From NCBI GenBank assembly GCA_002914845.1, contig JXTC01000677.1:29171-93170 (forward strand): 64,000 bases of DNA, in the 5' to 3' direction. The translations under genes and the position numbers were made by a program. Every line of letters starts with the position of its first letter. Position 1 is the stretch's first letter. Shown here one piece after another: positions 24,921 to 38,365 of this stretch. This stretch comes from Trema orientale. Lineage: Eukaryota; Streptophyta; Magnoliopsida; Rosales; Cannabaceae. The notes beneath the pieces are model-generated. The model ran no database searches, was not told the origin of the DNA, and worked only from the letters and a program-made list of their open reading frames with translations.

Positions 24921-25764
24921 AGAGAAGTTCTAAATCCATCAAAAATTTGACTATGTACATTCATTTTCTTTTTGCATCACAAAATAAATATTTTACTATT
25001 TTATTTTTTCTTTGTACATTCCTTTCATTCTAAGAATACCCATTTTTGCTTTATATATTTCTAATTTTGTTATATTGAGAAAGAAAACAACAAATGTGGA
25101 GTCTGAGGCTATTATTAAATCAAGTTTTATTATGTTTTATTAATTTTTGGTTTCTTTTTAAGTTATCTGGTTTTTAACTCTACCTTTTCTTGTTTTTCAT
25201 TTTTTTTTCCCCCTGGAAGATAAATATAAAAATTTTGATCATTATAAAAGGTGATAGATATAAATATAAAAAAAAAAAACTCAAATGATTTTTATCTCTT
25301 CAACTTATTTTCTCCCATTATTATTTTTTGATTGCCTCTCAACTCATTTATGTACTAGAATTTGTTTTTTTCTTTAGGTTCACAAACTCTCACCATCCAT
25401 ATAATTGCTCTCTCTAATATATTTTTTATAGGTAAGTTTTATAGCAATAATACGATAATTATAAGTTTGTATTTCTAATATATCAAAATATATAAACATA
25501 TATTTATATCTAAAAATTTAGCATTTTTTTAGTCCATTGCTCCATTGTTATTTTTATTTTTTTTAATGAATTTAAGGGGAAAAAATAACTTTTTTCTAGG
25601 TTTTTATATGTAATTTCATACATTTAATATATTCTTTCGTAGATACTATTAATATTCAATTCTTAGATTGTCTTTTTTGGTAATTTTAATTATAGGTAAA
25701 TTTGTAATTAAAATTATAAATGTACATAGTCCAATTGTTGATGGATTTAGAACTTCCTCTTTAA
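24921..25764. mobile_element. Inverted-repeat element, unclassified MITE-like
   Basis: About 45 bp near 24921-24965 (gaagttctaaatccatcaa, then gactatgtacatt) return inverted at 25714-25764. The 750 bp between are AT-rich without coding capacity. The arms and size fit a non-autonomous DNA transposon. I could not read a target duplication. Confidence 0.55.
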
Positions 25765-27338
25765 ATAATGCACATTTCAATTAAATTGTAAATCCCACTT
25801 GGGCATAATGCCATATGCCTATGCCCAATTATTGGGCTAGGCTTGTGCAGTCTTGGACTTATGAGGGTCAATAGTTATTTTCCTCCATCATTTGGACTTG
25901 TAGTAGTACAACTGAATTTATGAGCTAGTTTAGCGATCTTTGGGCTTATAAAATAATAGCTCCCATAATTGCGCCTTAAATTTAATGAGAAAATTTGATT
26001 TTTTATGGTAATTTTTCAAAACAAATTTGAAAATTCCCAAATTTAATTAGAAAAATACAACTTTTAAAAGTATGTTTAACTTTTTATTAATTGATGCGAT
26101 AGGTAAAAGTGATATTCTTATAAATATTTGTTGAAAATGTTGTTTTCTAACAAACTTTTAAAAAATAATATTTTTCTAAATCAATCCGAGATTTTTCAAA
26201 ACTTTCAGCCCATCCGAGATTTTTCAATTTTTTGTATTTTGGGCATGAAATTTGTAAGAAGCCCTAAAGTAATCATCCGTAAAATATAGGAACTACACTC
26301 CACAATTAAATTGTATTTTTATGGATACTATCACACTAATAATAATCAGCTCATACTATATTGATATATATAGGTTTGGTTTAAATGGTTACAACAATAT
26401 TTACCCATGGATGGTTACAATGGTTTAAGCCGTTAGATCTAATATCCTACGGTGGTGATTAGTTTGGTGGTTGGCCAAAAAAATTTAATGCTATTTATTA
26501 CCGTCAAAAAAATTTAATGCTATCACTACTTTTTTTAGTATCCATTCATGGTCACAAAAAAATTGTAACCATTGAGAAGTCCTCCATATATATATATATA
26601 TTAATCCTTTGTATCATATTATAATTAAATTGACTACTCAATGTTCCAATCAATTTAATTATATTTTTATGCCTTGACTCTTAATAGTTTTATCTAATGA
26701 ACATTTTCAACGTCTTTATTAGATATGTTGACATATTTTGGCCAAAGAATTATATGATCAAGTATTGTAAACTTGTTAAGGGATATGTATGTTTAAATTC
26801 TATATTATCAATCTATAAACGTCACTGTCCATAAGTACCTCCCACTAAGTTGCTAGGAATATTATTCCCTCAATTAGAGTTGTACATTTTAGTAATTCAA
26901 ATGGTGAAGTATAAACAAATATAAACTTATAACTAACTCAGGATTGATAATAAAGTATTATAAAAACTAAATGAGATTTAATTATTCGAAGTTTATTAAA
27001 TCTCATAATTGATCCGTTCGTGATTCTAACTACGCTATTAAATCCATACGTAATTACGATAAATTATTCGATAAATTTACTACAATTAAAATAAAGAGCC
27101 CAATTTTATTTTGTTAACTATAAATAGTTTTATTTAATTATAAAATAATTTATATCGATATCTTCTGTGAATATATATCTTGTAATCATAAAGATATATA
27201 TTATGTAATTAAATGGACTTTTATTTAATCATATTAGACAAAAAAATATAATAAAAATAACTAATAAATTTTATTTATTTCAGAAAATATTTATTAATTA
27301 CAAGATGGAATATATTTTGAAGAAGAGCATATATTTCC
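25765..27338. other. AT-rich intergenic with a small inverted-repeat element at about 26370-26585
   Basis: Near 26370-26440 and 26540-26585, the strings aatggttacaa and cca(t)ggatgg return inverted (ccattcatgg, ttgtaaccatt). This suggests a 200-bp MITE between TA-rich flanks. The remainder shows nothing else recognisable. Confidence 0.35.
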
Positions 27339-27480
27339 ATTAAAATATGATGGTACGTCTAACTAGCATATGTTTGTTAGCCTTGATTACTATTAAAATA
27401 TGATGGTACGTCCAACTATCATATGTTCGTTAGCCTTGATTATTATTAAAATATGATGGTACGTCTAGCTAGCATATGCA
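27339..27480. repeat. Tandem repeat, 2.7 copies of 53 bp
   Basis: Units begin at 27339, 27392 and 27445 with attaaaatatgatggtacgt; the third stops after agcatatg. Differences between units are single bases. Confidence 0.85.
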
Positions 27481-28089
27481 CATATGTATGGTAAGTATAT
27501 ATCGTACGTGGATATGTGTATCTTTCAACACATTAATTGATTTAATTAGGTTAATGTCAACTCTATATATGCCCACCGTCGAAACATCATTAAATGTCGC
27601 AATTAACCGGCCTAGAATATAAAGTTGCTTGCATTTATGGTCATAGTCAACAATTTTACGCATAATACTCTAACTATGTATGTATACGCCGAAGTACATA
27701 TTCAATGAAAACGGATTATGCACTCATGTGACTTTCAGTCGTATATAAATATAATACCTCACCAATTTCATTTTCATTATATCAAATTTAAATTTTTCAC
27801 TGAAATTCATTTAATTTTTGTCTCAACCGAATTTTTTGTTATTGTTTATAAAATTGATGACGAGGTGAAAAACTTAATATTCTGATTAAAAATTACACTT
27901 TTTTTCATGTATTTTTATACACTTTCTTTTCAAAATTAGTTGTATTATAAACGTATAAATAAATTTACGAATTCCTAATGTACACATATTTTTATATCCA
28001 ATTTAAAAAAAAATCATAAAACATCCGAATTATACCCTTCCCTATAATTAGCAATTTAATTATTGTCCCGAATTTTGCTAACTATGTGT

Positions 28090-28548
28090 ACGCTTGCATT
28101 TTTACTCGTTCTCACCTTCATTTTTTTTTTCTTTATTTAACAAGAACTCAAAGATTACAAGGATAGTTTTAAATTGGAAAACGAATAAAACTAAAATAAC
28201 CCTAGTCCCTCTCTCTACATGCATCTCATCCTAATAAGATAATAAGCACTGTCTCAGTTCAAGGCCAGAGAGAGGGTCTTCTCTTCTTTTTCTCCGCCCT
28301 CCTCTTCTCACCCCCTTCTTCCTCCTCCTCCCTGCATTTTTTTTTTCTTTTTCTTTTTCATTTTTAATAAGTCTATATCTAGATATAGTTTATAGTACCA
28401 CTTTTTGTGTAGATTTTAGTTTCAGATCTTAAATTTCAGATTTCTTCTAAGATCCAGATCTGTTTAGTAGCCGGGTTTTGTTTTATGTTCTTTTGCAGAG
28501 GCATGGATCTTAATTGGTGCTAGCCTCATATAGTTTACCAGGAGCAAG
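28090..28548 (+). other. Pyrimidine-rich, transcribed-leader-like segment next to the solo LTR
   Basis: 28220-28350 is a long CT-rich run (ctcttcttttt, cctcctcttctc) followed by an AT-rich part with repeated cagat motifs, tttgcag at about 28490 and an ATG at 28503. After the solo LTR, 30165-30350 looks like a 3' end (tgtaatttgaagc, aatgatattt). The two flanks may be one small transcription unit or an older repeat interrupted by the LTR. The short frames give no recognisable protein. Confidence 0.25.
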
Positions 28549-29020
28549 TGTTTGATAATTCTATAAAATTGGAGTTATCTAGTACTATTATTATGCCTTA
28601 AGTTTTACTATGTTCTTATTTATATTAAGTTGTTTCAATTATTTTTCTTGTTGTTTTGATGTCGTGTTTATTTGTGTGGATAGAAGAATGAAATAAGGGT
28701 GTTTAATATGAATTAAGGTGAATTTACGCCTCACAAATGGGCTTTTCAAACTATTCAGATTGAATCAAATTCGATACGGTCGTAACCAAATAAAAAAGAG
28801 GCAAGTAGAACTAAAATGAAGAAATGGCACATCTGGGAAACTGTAGCACCAAACTAGTAGAAAAGTTGCACTACAGCGCTACCCTCTGCATCCTAGGTCA
28901 AAATAGACGGCCAATATCAACTTTTTGACGATCCAAAGGTCCAGATTCAGCCTGCCTTAAGTTTGCAAAAGCTACATCTTTAAAACCTTATCTTTAGAGT
29001 TGTAAGAGGCATGTTAGGAT

Positions 29021-29067
<47 letters not shown>

Positions 29068-30164
29068 CAGCCATGGAAGGAGGAGAAGAAGAGGAAGAAG
29101 AAGATGAAAGTATGAAAGTATACTTCAACCAACTCTATTTCTTGATTTCCTTCACAACATCAACACCGTAGTCTGTTCTTAGCATTTTCTCTTCATTTTC
29201 TTGTGAGTTTGTCTTTATATTTTTTATATTTAGGGAGTGATATTATTGAAAGCAAATCTTTGAAGGAAGATTCAAGAGAGCAAGAACGAAATTTGAAGGA
29301 GGAGATTGATAACCTCCATGAACGCCTTCAAGCTCTTCAAAGATGGAGAATTTTAAAACTCTTTTCTCTTTGATATTTTTTATTTCTTGAATTCATTGTA
29401 TTAAAATATTATTGTTCTCAATTTATACCATGAACTAAATTCTTTTTTGTCTAGTTTTATTATGTGAACCAACCTAATATCTTGTGTTTATTTATTTCTC
29501 TCCTCTTTCATTAATCAAATCCATTGTTGAGTTATTTATTTTATCTTATGCTTATTGCTTCTATTTAATTGATTACTAAATAGATTATTGAGTGAAATTA
29601 CTATGAACTTAGAAGAGGGAATAGAAATTTCGACTTAGGTAAAACAACATAAGATTACCTCGTATAGGATAAATTTGCATAGGATAGAAATATACCTATA
29701 TGACTTATGCAACTATTTTTGAAATCTTTATTTTAGTGCACCTATTTCAATTTCTATTAGAGGTAATATGTTATCATGTCTAGGTTGATCCAATTTATAC
29801 TTGGAAATGGCTCCTTGGTTACATTAGATTCTTGGTTAATAACTCTAGTAGATAAATTAATTTAAGAGAGAAATTGGAAGATTGTGTGCTTAAAGTATAG
29901 ATGGAGAATAAGTAGACCTAGAAATTTTTCCTATTGATTTATCTTTTATTCATTTGCAGGATAATTTAGTTTTTTTTACTTTATTTCTCTAAAATTTATA
30001 TTTTTGTTGTTTGGATATTGAACAATTTTAATACTTAGCTTAGACTTAGTAATCAATCCCTTGTGGGTTCGACATTCTAACTCCTAAATCTATAGTACTT
30101 GTGACCATATGCACTTGCACGAGATTGTATGAGTACAATTTATACTTGCACATTCTAACTAACA
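28549..30164 (+). mobile_element. Solo LTR of the gypsy family (1616 bp)
   Basis: Starts TGTTTGATAATTC and ends TTCTAACTAACA. It is the reverse complement match of the LTR at 6945-8817: ggagttatctagtac, acgcctcacaaatgggc, gacggccaatatc and gtgggttcgacattc occur in order. No interior, primer site or second LTR is present. Flanking bases (gcaag and gcgtt) do not form a clear target duplication. It contains a (GA)n microsatellite. Confidence 0.75.
29022..29062 (+). repeat. (GA)n microsatellite
   Basis: About 40 bp of uninterrupted GA dinucleotides inside the solo LTR, followed by agggaggcagccatgg. Confidence 0.95.
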
Positions 30165-30511
30165 GCGTTAAAGGCGATAGATTGCTAGTGATCGTTGTTA
30201 TCTCTTTCTCAAAGAATTAGGATAACCCACATATTTGTTCTTAGTTGTGTTTGTGATTCATTTTTCGTAGGAATTTGAAATTGTAATCCTTATGCTTATA
30301 TTGTAATTTGAAGCTTTTTACTTCGATTAATGATATTTCCTTTAGAAGCCCATTTATATATATATATATAAAGAACACAAGATCATTATTTCATAATTTT
30401 TTTTATTGTCACTTTTTTTATTCAATATTATATGCGGGAGACTGTTAAGACACGTACAATGCATATGGAAACACAAACCTCTCTTTCTGCATGCAGCTCT
30501 CTCGCTCTCTC

Positions 30512-30519
30512 TATATATA
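30512..30519 (+). promoter_or_regulatory. Candidate TATA box of P450 copy B
   Basis: TATATATA about 85 bp before the ATG at 30605, after a ctctcgctctct pyrimidine patch (a common core-promoter feature in plants). Position and sequence fit; there is no direct evidence of use. A second, longer (TA)n run lies at about 30357-30370. Confidence 0.45.
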
Positions 30520-30604
30520 CAAACACATAAAATCTCTCCATGATGAATTTCCTTTTTGATCACCTCCTTATTTCAGTACTGTTCAAACTTCAACCGAAAA
30601 AAAC

Positions 30605-33600
30605 ATGAACGAGTTTCTCCGTACGGTCTTCATCTTCCTCTGGAGTACTCCATTAATCCTTATCTTCCTAACCTTCTCTTTCATCACACTGAGGATCTTC
30701 ACAGGTAAGTCTCTCATGAACCCGGAATATGCACCTGTAAAGGGCACCCTTTTCAACCTACTCCTTCACTACAACGACGCCCACAACTACTTGACGAGAC
30801 TCGCCGTTACGAGCTCGACATTCCGGTTTCTCACTCCGACGCAGAGCTATATCTTCACGACGGACCCGAGGAACGTGGAGCATGTTCTCAAGGCCGGGTT
30901 CGGCAAGTACTCACGAGGCGAACGTAACCGAGAAATCATGGCCGATCTCTTCGGCCGGGGGATATTCTTAGCTGACGGAGAAGAGTGGAGGCAGCAGAGG
31001 AAGCTCGCTAGCTTGGAGTTCTCCACCAGAGTTCTTAGAGATTTCAGCTGCTCTGTGTTTAGAACTAACGCTGCTAAGCTGGTTCGGGTTATATCCGGGT
31101 TTGCAGTTGCGGGTCAGATCTTCGATATGCAAGTGAGTAATCTTAATACATCTTGGATATGATAATGATATCATCACAAATTATCTAGAAAAACATGTAA
31201 GTACTTAAGTGATATGGTTTTTAAGACATACATTAAATAGTACTTAACAAATTATGTATCCTCCCATAATTTTTTCTTTTTTTTTCCTTTTTACCTTATC
31301 GGTAAAAAAAATTTTCCGCTGTTCGATTTTGAACTATCCTATCAAATAGGTAGTTGGCAAAAAATAAATAAATAAATAAAATAAAATAAAATGCATTCAA
31401 GATTATGATGGTTTATTTTTAATGTGAGAACTACGTTTATTTTGTCATTGTAGGTTTTTACTATACGTTACAGAAAAAAAAAAAACATATAGTGATAAGA
31501 TTTGTAGTCATAACAAATTCTTTTTTACAACAAATAATATTTAGTCACAACTAATAATTTTTTGTGACTAAAAGTTAATATTTAGTTACAAGTTATCAGT
31601 AATGAACTTTTAATTACAACCTTTTATTTATAATAATAAAATTTGTTATGACTAATATTATATTAGTCATAATAAATTATCATTTTTGTGATTAAAATTT
31701 TTAGCTAAATAACTTTTGGTCAGAACATAAAGATAATAACAATCTATTTGTCATGAATTTTTCAGTTTTAGTCACAATTTTTGTTGCCACTAAAAGTAAA
31801 AGATTTTTTGTAGTGATATATAATAAATAAGGGGAATTTACATCTAGGGGGTCTACAGATGAAAAATAGGACTCACTCATTAATATTTTCAAAACTAACC
31901 CCAATTGTCATGTCATATATATAAAATTACTTGGATACCCTATTTCTTCAACAAACTTCAAACTACTTTAGCTACCACCACCAGTCCCGATCCCGACCCT
32001 GGCGGCGGCGCCTCCACTTGACTAGGGTCGAAAATTTTCGACAGTAATCGAACTTATCTGACCACCTCTCCCGGTTGTTCCGATCATTTTTCAACCAGTG
32101 GCCGAAAAATTTCGACTCCAGTCGAAAATGTTCGACTGGGGTCGAAGCTACCGGTCAAAAATTTCGACCGGCGTTCGACCTCCTCTCCTGGTTGTTCCTA
32201 TTATTTTTCAACCGGTGGCCAGAAAATTTCGACTCCAGTCAAAAATGTTCGACCGTAGTCGAACAATTCGACTTGGGTCGAAGCCACCGATCAAAAATTT
32301 CGACCGGCGTTCGACTATGATCGAAAATTGCGACCCCAGTCGAACATAGCCGGCCGTCTTCTCGGCCCCGCCTCTGTCACTTTTGATTTTTTCGACTTGG
32401 TCGAAAATTTTCGACTAGGGTCGAGTCAGAGGTAATTTTGGAACTCCGAAATATTCATTAAATGACATAACAATAAAAGTCCTACTTTTGTAAATGGTTT
32501 ATAAGTTATCCCTTTTTTCATCACATGTATTAAAAAAAGGTCAAAATTGATAATCCTCCGATAAATAATAGTACAAGATAATCTCATGCCAATATTGTAC
32601 ACTTTACAAAACTTACTCGTGCTCATTCTCTGTTTGTCACTCTCTAAAATCCGCCCCTATTATTATTATATAAGATGAGATCAACATACATGGGTCTCTT
32701 TGCAAAATAATATTTTCGAGGTAGCACTTTGATTTAGAAAAATATTTATCTTTTCAAAACTTTTAGAAAAATTTTGTTGAAAAAAAAATTGCGGAATAGT
32801 ATTTTAGAAATATAACTCGGAAAAAAGGCTATTTTGCAAAATTTTATAAAATTGATCCTTTTCTAGAAAAACCTAATTTGATTCCCCTAAAATATACTAT
32901 GCCAAAGGTGTATTTTGCAAAAAATCCCCAAGTATACTTGTCACGATCGAAAATCTAAGCCCGTAATTTTTAGTAATTTTATGTGAAAATAGTAATAAAC
33001 AATGAATTTCTAAAATTCCAGAAAATCAAATACTTGGGATTATAATTTGTAGTCCTTAAGAGTAAGTAAATTTCATAACCAAAGAACCTCTCCATAGTTT
33101 TAGTTACTCAAGAAAATGTCCATTAAAGTTTAGAAAATTTCTAGTTGATTTAGTTGGTAACTTTTTAACAAATCATAAATTTTGCCTAAATGAGTTCAAT
33201 TAAAATATTTAGTCAAATGTCCAAAATAGATTACATAAATCATTTGTAGTTCTAAATACTTTTTTTTTTTCACAAAACTATTCACATACATCCACTTAAT
33301 AAGTATATTAATCTTGGCTAAACAATTTAATATAGGAAAGGAAAAGAGACATAGAATCGGAACTAACCAATGAAGAAGTATAAAACGGCAAGTATATTCC
33401 AAATATGCTTATCAAGCTACTATGACAAATATATCAAATAATCCAACACTTGAAAGTGGGAGGAAGTAGGGAGATGAGCATGTGAACGCTCATTAGAGAT
33501 TCAATTACAGGATTTTAACTAGTATAAAAATACTTACTTTCAAGATCCTGCGTGGTTAATGAAATATTTAAACATTTTTATAAAAATCCAATTAAAATCA

Positions 33601-36600
33601 TTGTCCAAATATTCAAACATTCTAAACTGTTAGTTTGTAAACACCGTATCAAAACAAGTATATATAATTCAAGTTTTCTTAAGTGCACTGAATACCATCT
33701 AATTCTGTAATGTCTAATATTTATAACATACATGAGTTCCAGCTATCTATTTGGTGACTGTGAGTTTTTTTTTTCCTTTTTTATTTTCTTTTTTTTTCTT
33801 TTTCTTTTATTTTCTAGTATTTTGTTAAAACATTGTGATTCCAATATTCTTTTGGAACACCGTGATTCTATTGGCTGCGTGAAATAAATATTGAATACAA
33901 TGCAATATGAATGAAATAAATCAGAATATATACCTTTTTTCACAAATTCACAAAATAGATCATGCAATGTTTTAATTTAACCCAAGTTTAGTTCTCAAAA
34001 CTAAATTTTCATTCTATTTAAATTTTCTACAAATTTCGATACTATAACGGTTGTTTTTGTCAAAACTCATAAAATCCAATTCCTACATAAAATAGTTCCA
34101 AAATAAAATATATGGCACACCAACCAGTGTGACGTGTCTCTCAGGTAATTTAAATATCAAATCATCTCAAAACTAGGTGTATACACATTTTTACAAAATA
34201 TTTCACAAAATTCTATATTTATTCAAAATATGTAATTTGATATCTAAATCAATTTTAGAATCAAGTAATCGAATTCCGACCACAAACAAGTGACTAGACC
34301 ATGCTGCGATACTATGGAGCATGTTTGGTGTCGTTTGACGATCATTTGGAGGGTTAGGGGTCGTTTTTGAACCGTCGATCGCTCGCTTTAAAATGTCATC
34401 TTTTGAACGGAGCCTCAAATTGAAAAACAAGCCTTACCACTGAATTCCTAGCAACTATATTAGCTAGGTTAGACATATAACTTGATCAATTCAGGCTCAG
34501 GACAAAATCCGACCCCGTGACACATAAAACAAGACAAAATCTGAGCCATCAAATTTCATTTTTTGTGCTCGTCATCAAACATAGTTAATACATCTTTTGT
34601 TTTTCACATTTTCATGAATACATTACAAATAAAATATTTATTTTACGATCTAATGATCAGAGTAAAAGGTTAACTCCTAAACCTAAAAGTTCAAAACTGT
34701 TCAATAATGGCAATTCACAAACGGAGCAATTTCGAGTCATGAGATGCTTACCACGTGATTGCTCGTTTCGAGAGCAGTCGGAAAGTCCAGATTCACGGCA
34801 TGGGGTGGCCAGAGACAGCGCCGGAAGCCGTTTTTCATCTGTGGCTATTTTCTGATGATGTCGGCGATAGGAAAGTGCGACAGCTCTGCAACTCCGGCAG
34901 GGGACTTCTAGGAGGGTCGCAGTTCAATCTGCGCTGGTGCCAACGGTTGGGTCGCGCCAGAGGGTCATCGTCTTGTTTCGGCCGTGGGTTGCAGCTGTCG
35001 TCAAGGAGAGAGAAGAGAGAGCTAATGGGGAGGAGAGAGAAGGAAAGACAAAAAAAGGAGAAGGAGGGTACGTGGCATCCATTAAATGAGTTGTCCAAAA
35101 AATTTTAAAATTATATTTTGACCTGTAAAGTTTTAACTTGTTTTCAGTTGGGTCCCTCGAAATTATATTTTGGCCCCTATTTTCATAAACAATTTTTAGT
35201 CAAACCCAAATTTGAATTTGGTCAAATATATTGTTATTTAATTTGAAAAATTGCTAAAAGACCAACTTACCCCTTCTTAAAAACGGGTTTTTATAATACT
35301 GAATAGAACTAGTAACACTATATTCCTACAAGGATTTAGTAGGGAAATAATTGAATCCCTAGGACCAGGAGAAATATAAACTATTGCCAATGAAAAATCT
35401 AAGGGGTAAAAGAGAAGAAAAAGGAATCAATTTGGCAGAGAACAAAGCTGAGAGAGAAAAGAGGAAAATAAGGGCCTGTTTGGCATTATTTTTTGTTTTC
35501 TGTTTTCAGAGTTGTGTTCTCATAAATGAGAACAAAAACTGTTTTATAATGTTTTCAGAAAACAATAGGTGTTTGGCAAATGTTTTCTAGAAACATTTTT
35601 TAGAGAAAATAATTGTATGAATAAAAAAAATCATATTTGTATTATAAAAAAAAATATTTAGAGAGAAAAAGTCAAGAGAGATTGACTAGAGATAAATTCA
35701 CGTAAAGGAATGAGGAGAGAGAAAGTCCCAAGAGAAAAGGTAATGAAAGATAATAATAAGAGAGAAAGTGATAAGAAAGAATAGGAAAATAAAATTGTTG
35801 AGAAAGATATAAAAAGAAAAACTAATAAAAACACAAAAGAGAGAGAGTAATAAGAATGCATGGGGATAGAAAATAAAGATAAAAAAAGTTATAAAAAACA
35901 AAGTAGGAATCGAGAATGAGGAGATATAATGTGATTAAAAAAATGAAGGGATAAAAAATGATAAGAGAGAAAGTGGTAGAATAAAATGAGGAGAGAGAAA
36001 ATGATGAGAGAGAATGAGGAGAAAGAAAGTGATGAGAGAGAATGAGGAGAGAAAAAATGATGAGAGAGAATGAGGATTGAGAGAATGAAGAGAGAAAAAG
36101 TGATGAGAGAGAGTGAGGAGAGAGAAAGAAACGAAAAAATGTGTATATAAAAGTCACATAAATTTTTTTTTTTTTTTAGAAAAAGAAAAGATTAAGAAAA
36201 CACATTGAAAACAACATTTTGTTGTTCTCTGAATTTTCTGTTTTCTTTAACTCTGTTTTTAAAAATTATTCTCAAATAACAATGCTAAATACCCTTACTT
36301 GTTCTCAGAGAACAATTTTCTGTTTTTAAAAACAAAAAACTATTTTTTAGTTATGATGCCAAACAACCCCTAAGGCTCCTGAAGTGAACTTGGTTGATTC
36401 AAATATTAATTAGTATTTTTTTTTTTTGAAGGAGTTCAAACCTTAATTTAGCGTTGCATTTTCACAAAAAAGATAAATATTTCTTTGCTAACTCGTCCGG
36501 TTTCATTTGATAGGCAGTTGGGCCAGACCACTTTATAAATATTTTGTATTCTTTATTTATTTCTATATGTATATATGTTTGGATCTAAATTCAATTAATA

Positions 36601-38331
36601 TTGAAGTTATCAAAACTATACGTTCTTGCTATGTGGAGGCTACAATCGAACACATTTAAACTCAGGTAGCAACGCTTGCCCTTCATGTAAACTTTTCAAT
36701 TCCTCTTCTGAAAGGCCCAGATGACTTAATTAATACATATAACAATACTGAAGGAGAGGAGGAATTAGCAGCAAAACTCAAAGTTTATCCTCAACCAAAG
36801 CATATAGATATGTTAATACATATATATATATATATATGATATATAAAACCCAAGTGATAGAACGAAGGGAATTTGTTCCCTTTAATTTAATTAAGTTCTT
36901 TGGAGCAAATGATTTAATATCCATTGTCTAGAAATACTAATTTGTGTTGACGTCCTTCAACGCATATTTATCACATAGAGAGGAAATATTAAATAAATAA
37001 ATAATTTAGACAATCCCAGAATACGTTCTTCTAAAAAGTTAAAAAAAAAATAATAATAATAATCTCTTTTAACATCTGAAACCTATTCCCTCAACACAGG
37101 GCTATCTTAGATTTCTATAGGCATGCTTTCAGACTTTCAGTTGTAGAAAAGGGTTTTTATACTTAACATTATTACTTTTCAATATTGATATTCTTCTCTT
37201 CTTTTCCTCTCCAAAGCCCAAACAAATGTACCTCCAACTACTTGGCTAATGTTTACGAATATATATGGGACACAGATTCGGACATAATTTTGGGACATAA
37301 TTATCATTTAGTTATAAATCCCTGAAAGAGGAGGCAGTACTCAAATCCCACATCGACTTTATTGCGAAGATAGCTTTGCCGTCAACAATAAAATTAGTGT
37401 ATATTAAATTTAGACTCTCCACAACTCAATCCCAATATATATTTTGAAATTTATAATAAGCTTTTGAGCTAAACTTTAGATGTATTTGTATGATGTAGGG
37501 TCTGCTTATGAAATGCACTTTGGATTCCATATTTGAAGTGGGGTTTGGAGTGGAATTGAATTGCTTGGAGGGATCAAGTGAAGAAGGGACTGAATTTATG
37601 AAGGCCTTTGATACTTCACATGCCTTGATATGGTGGCGCTTTCTCGATCCATTCTGGAAATTGAGAAGGTTCTTTCACATAGGTTCTGAAGCCTCCTTGA
37701 TAAAGCAAATTAAAGTGGTTGATAATTTTGTGCACCAACTTATTGGAAAAAAGAGGAAATTGCTAGCACTCAAAGGAAATTGTGTAAGTAGAAATATTAA
37801 TTTTCTAACTTTTTTTACCATGGATATTTATTTAAGATTCTTTGCAATATACACCATTTTGAAAGTGATTTTTTTAGTTAATAAAAAAAATACCTATGTT
37901 TTCAAAAATTTTGCAAGCGTAGTCTTTCTCGCTCGACTACCCTTGACTCTGTAAAATGGTTATTTTGCAAAGAGTTTCAGAACATAGACCTTTTAGTAAA
38001 AGTTACTTTAAAGATATCTAATCTACCAAGTTTTCCTATTTATTTTTCTGGCTTGTCTATCACATTAGTAACAATGAATAATGCTACTAAAATTTCGTCT
38101 AGTGTGTGGTTTGCCAAATAATCTATTTGAAAAGTGACTTAGTAAATAACCAACTTTTAATTTGAAAAGTCTTTACAAAATAGATCTTTTAAGTTATAAC
38201 CCAATTAATCAAGGTTGACATATTAGTAGGTCTATTTTGCAATAATTTCTAGGAATTAAGTCACTTACTAAAAATCATTTTCAAAGAGGTCAAGTTTCTC
38301 CCCAGTTCCCATGTCTCATTTGGTCTACACT

Positions 38332-38365
<34 letters not shown>

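Noticed and set aside
34755..35108. A 117-residue plus-strand and an 87-residue minus-strand open frame over the same bases
   Set aside because: Both lie in the GC-richer part of a repeat copy inside intron 1 of the P450 and resemble no protein.
35658..36157. Long serine-phenylalanine-leucine frames on the minus strand
   Set aside because: Translation of a GA-rich minisatellite inside a Tourist-like element.
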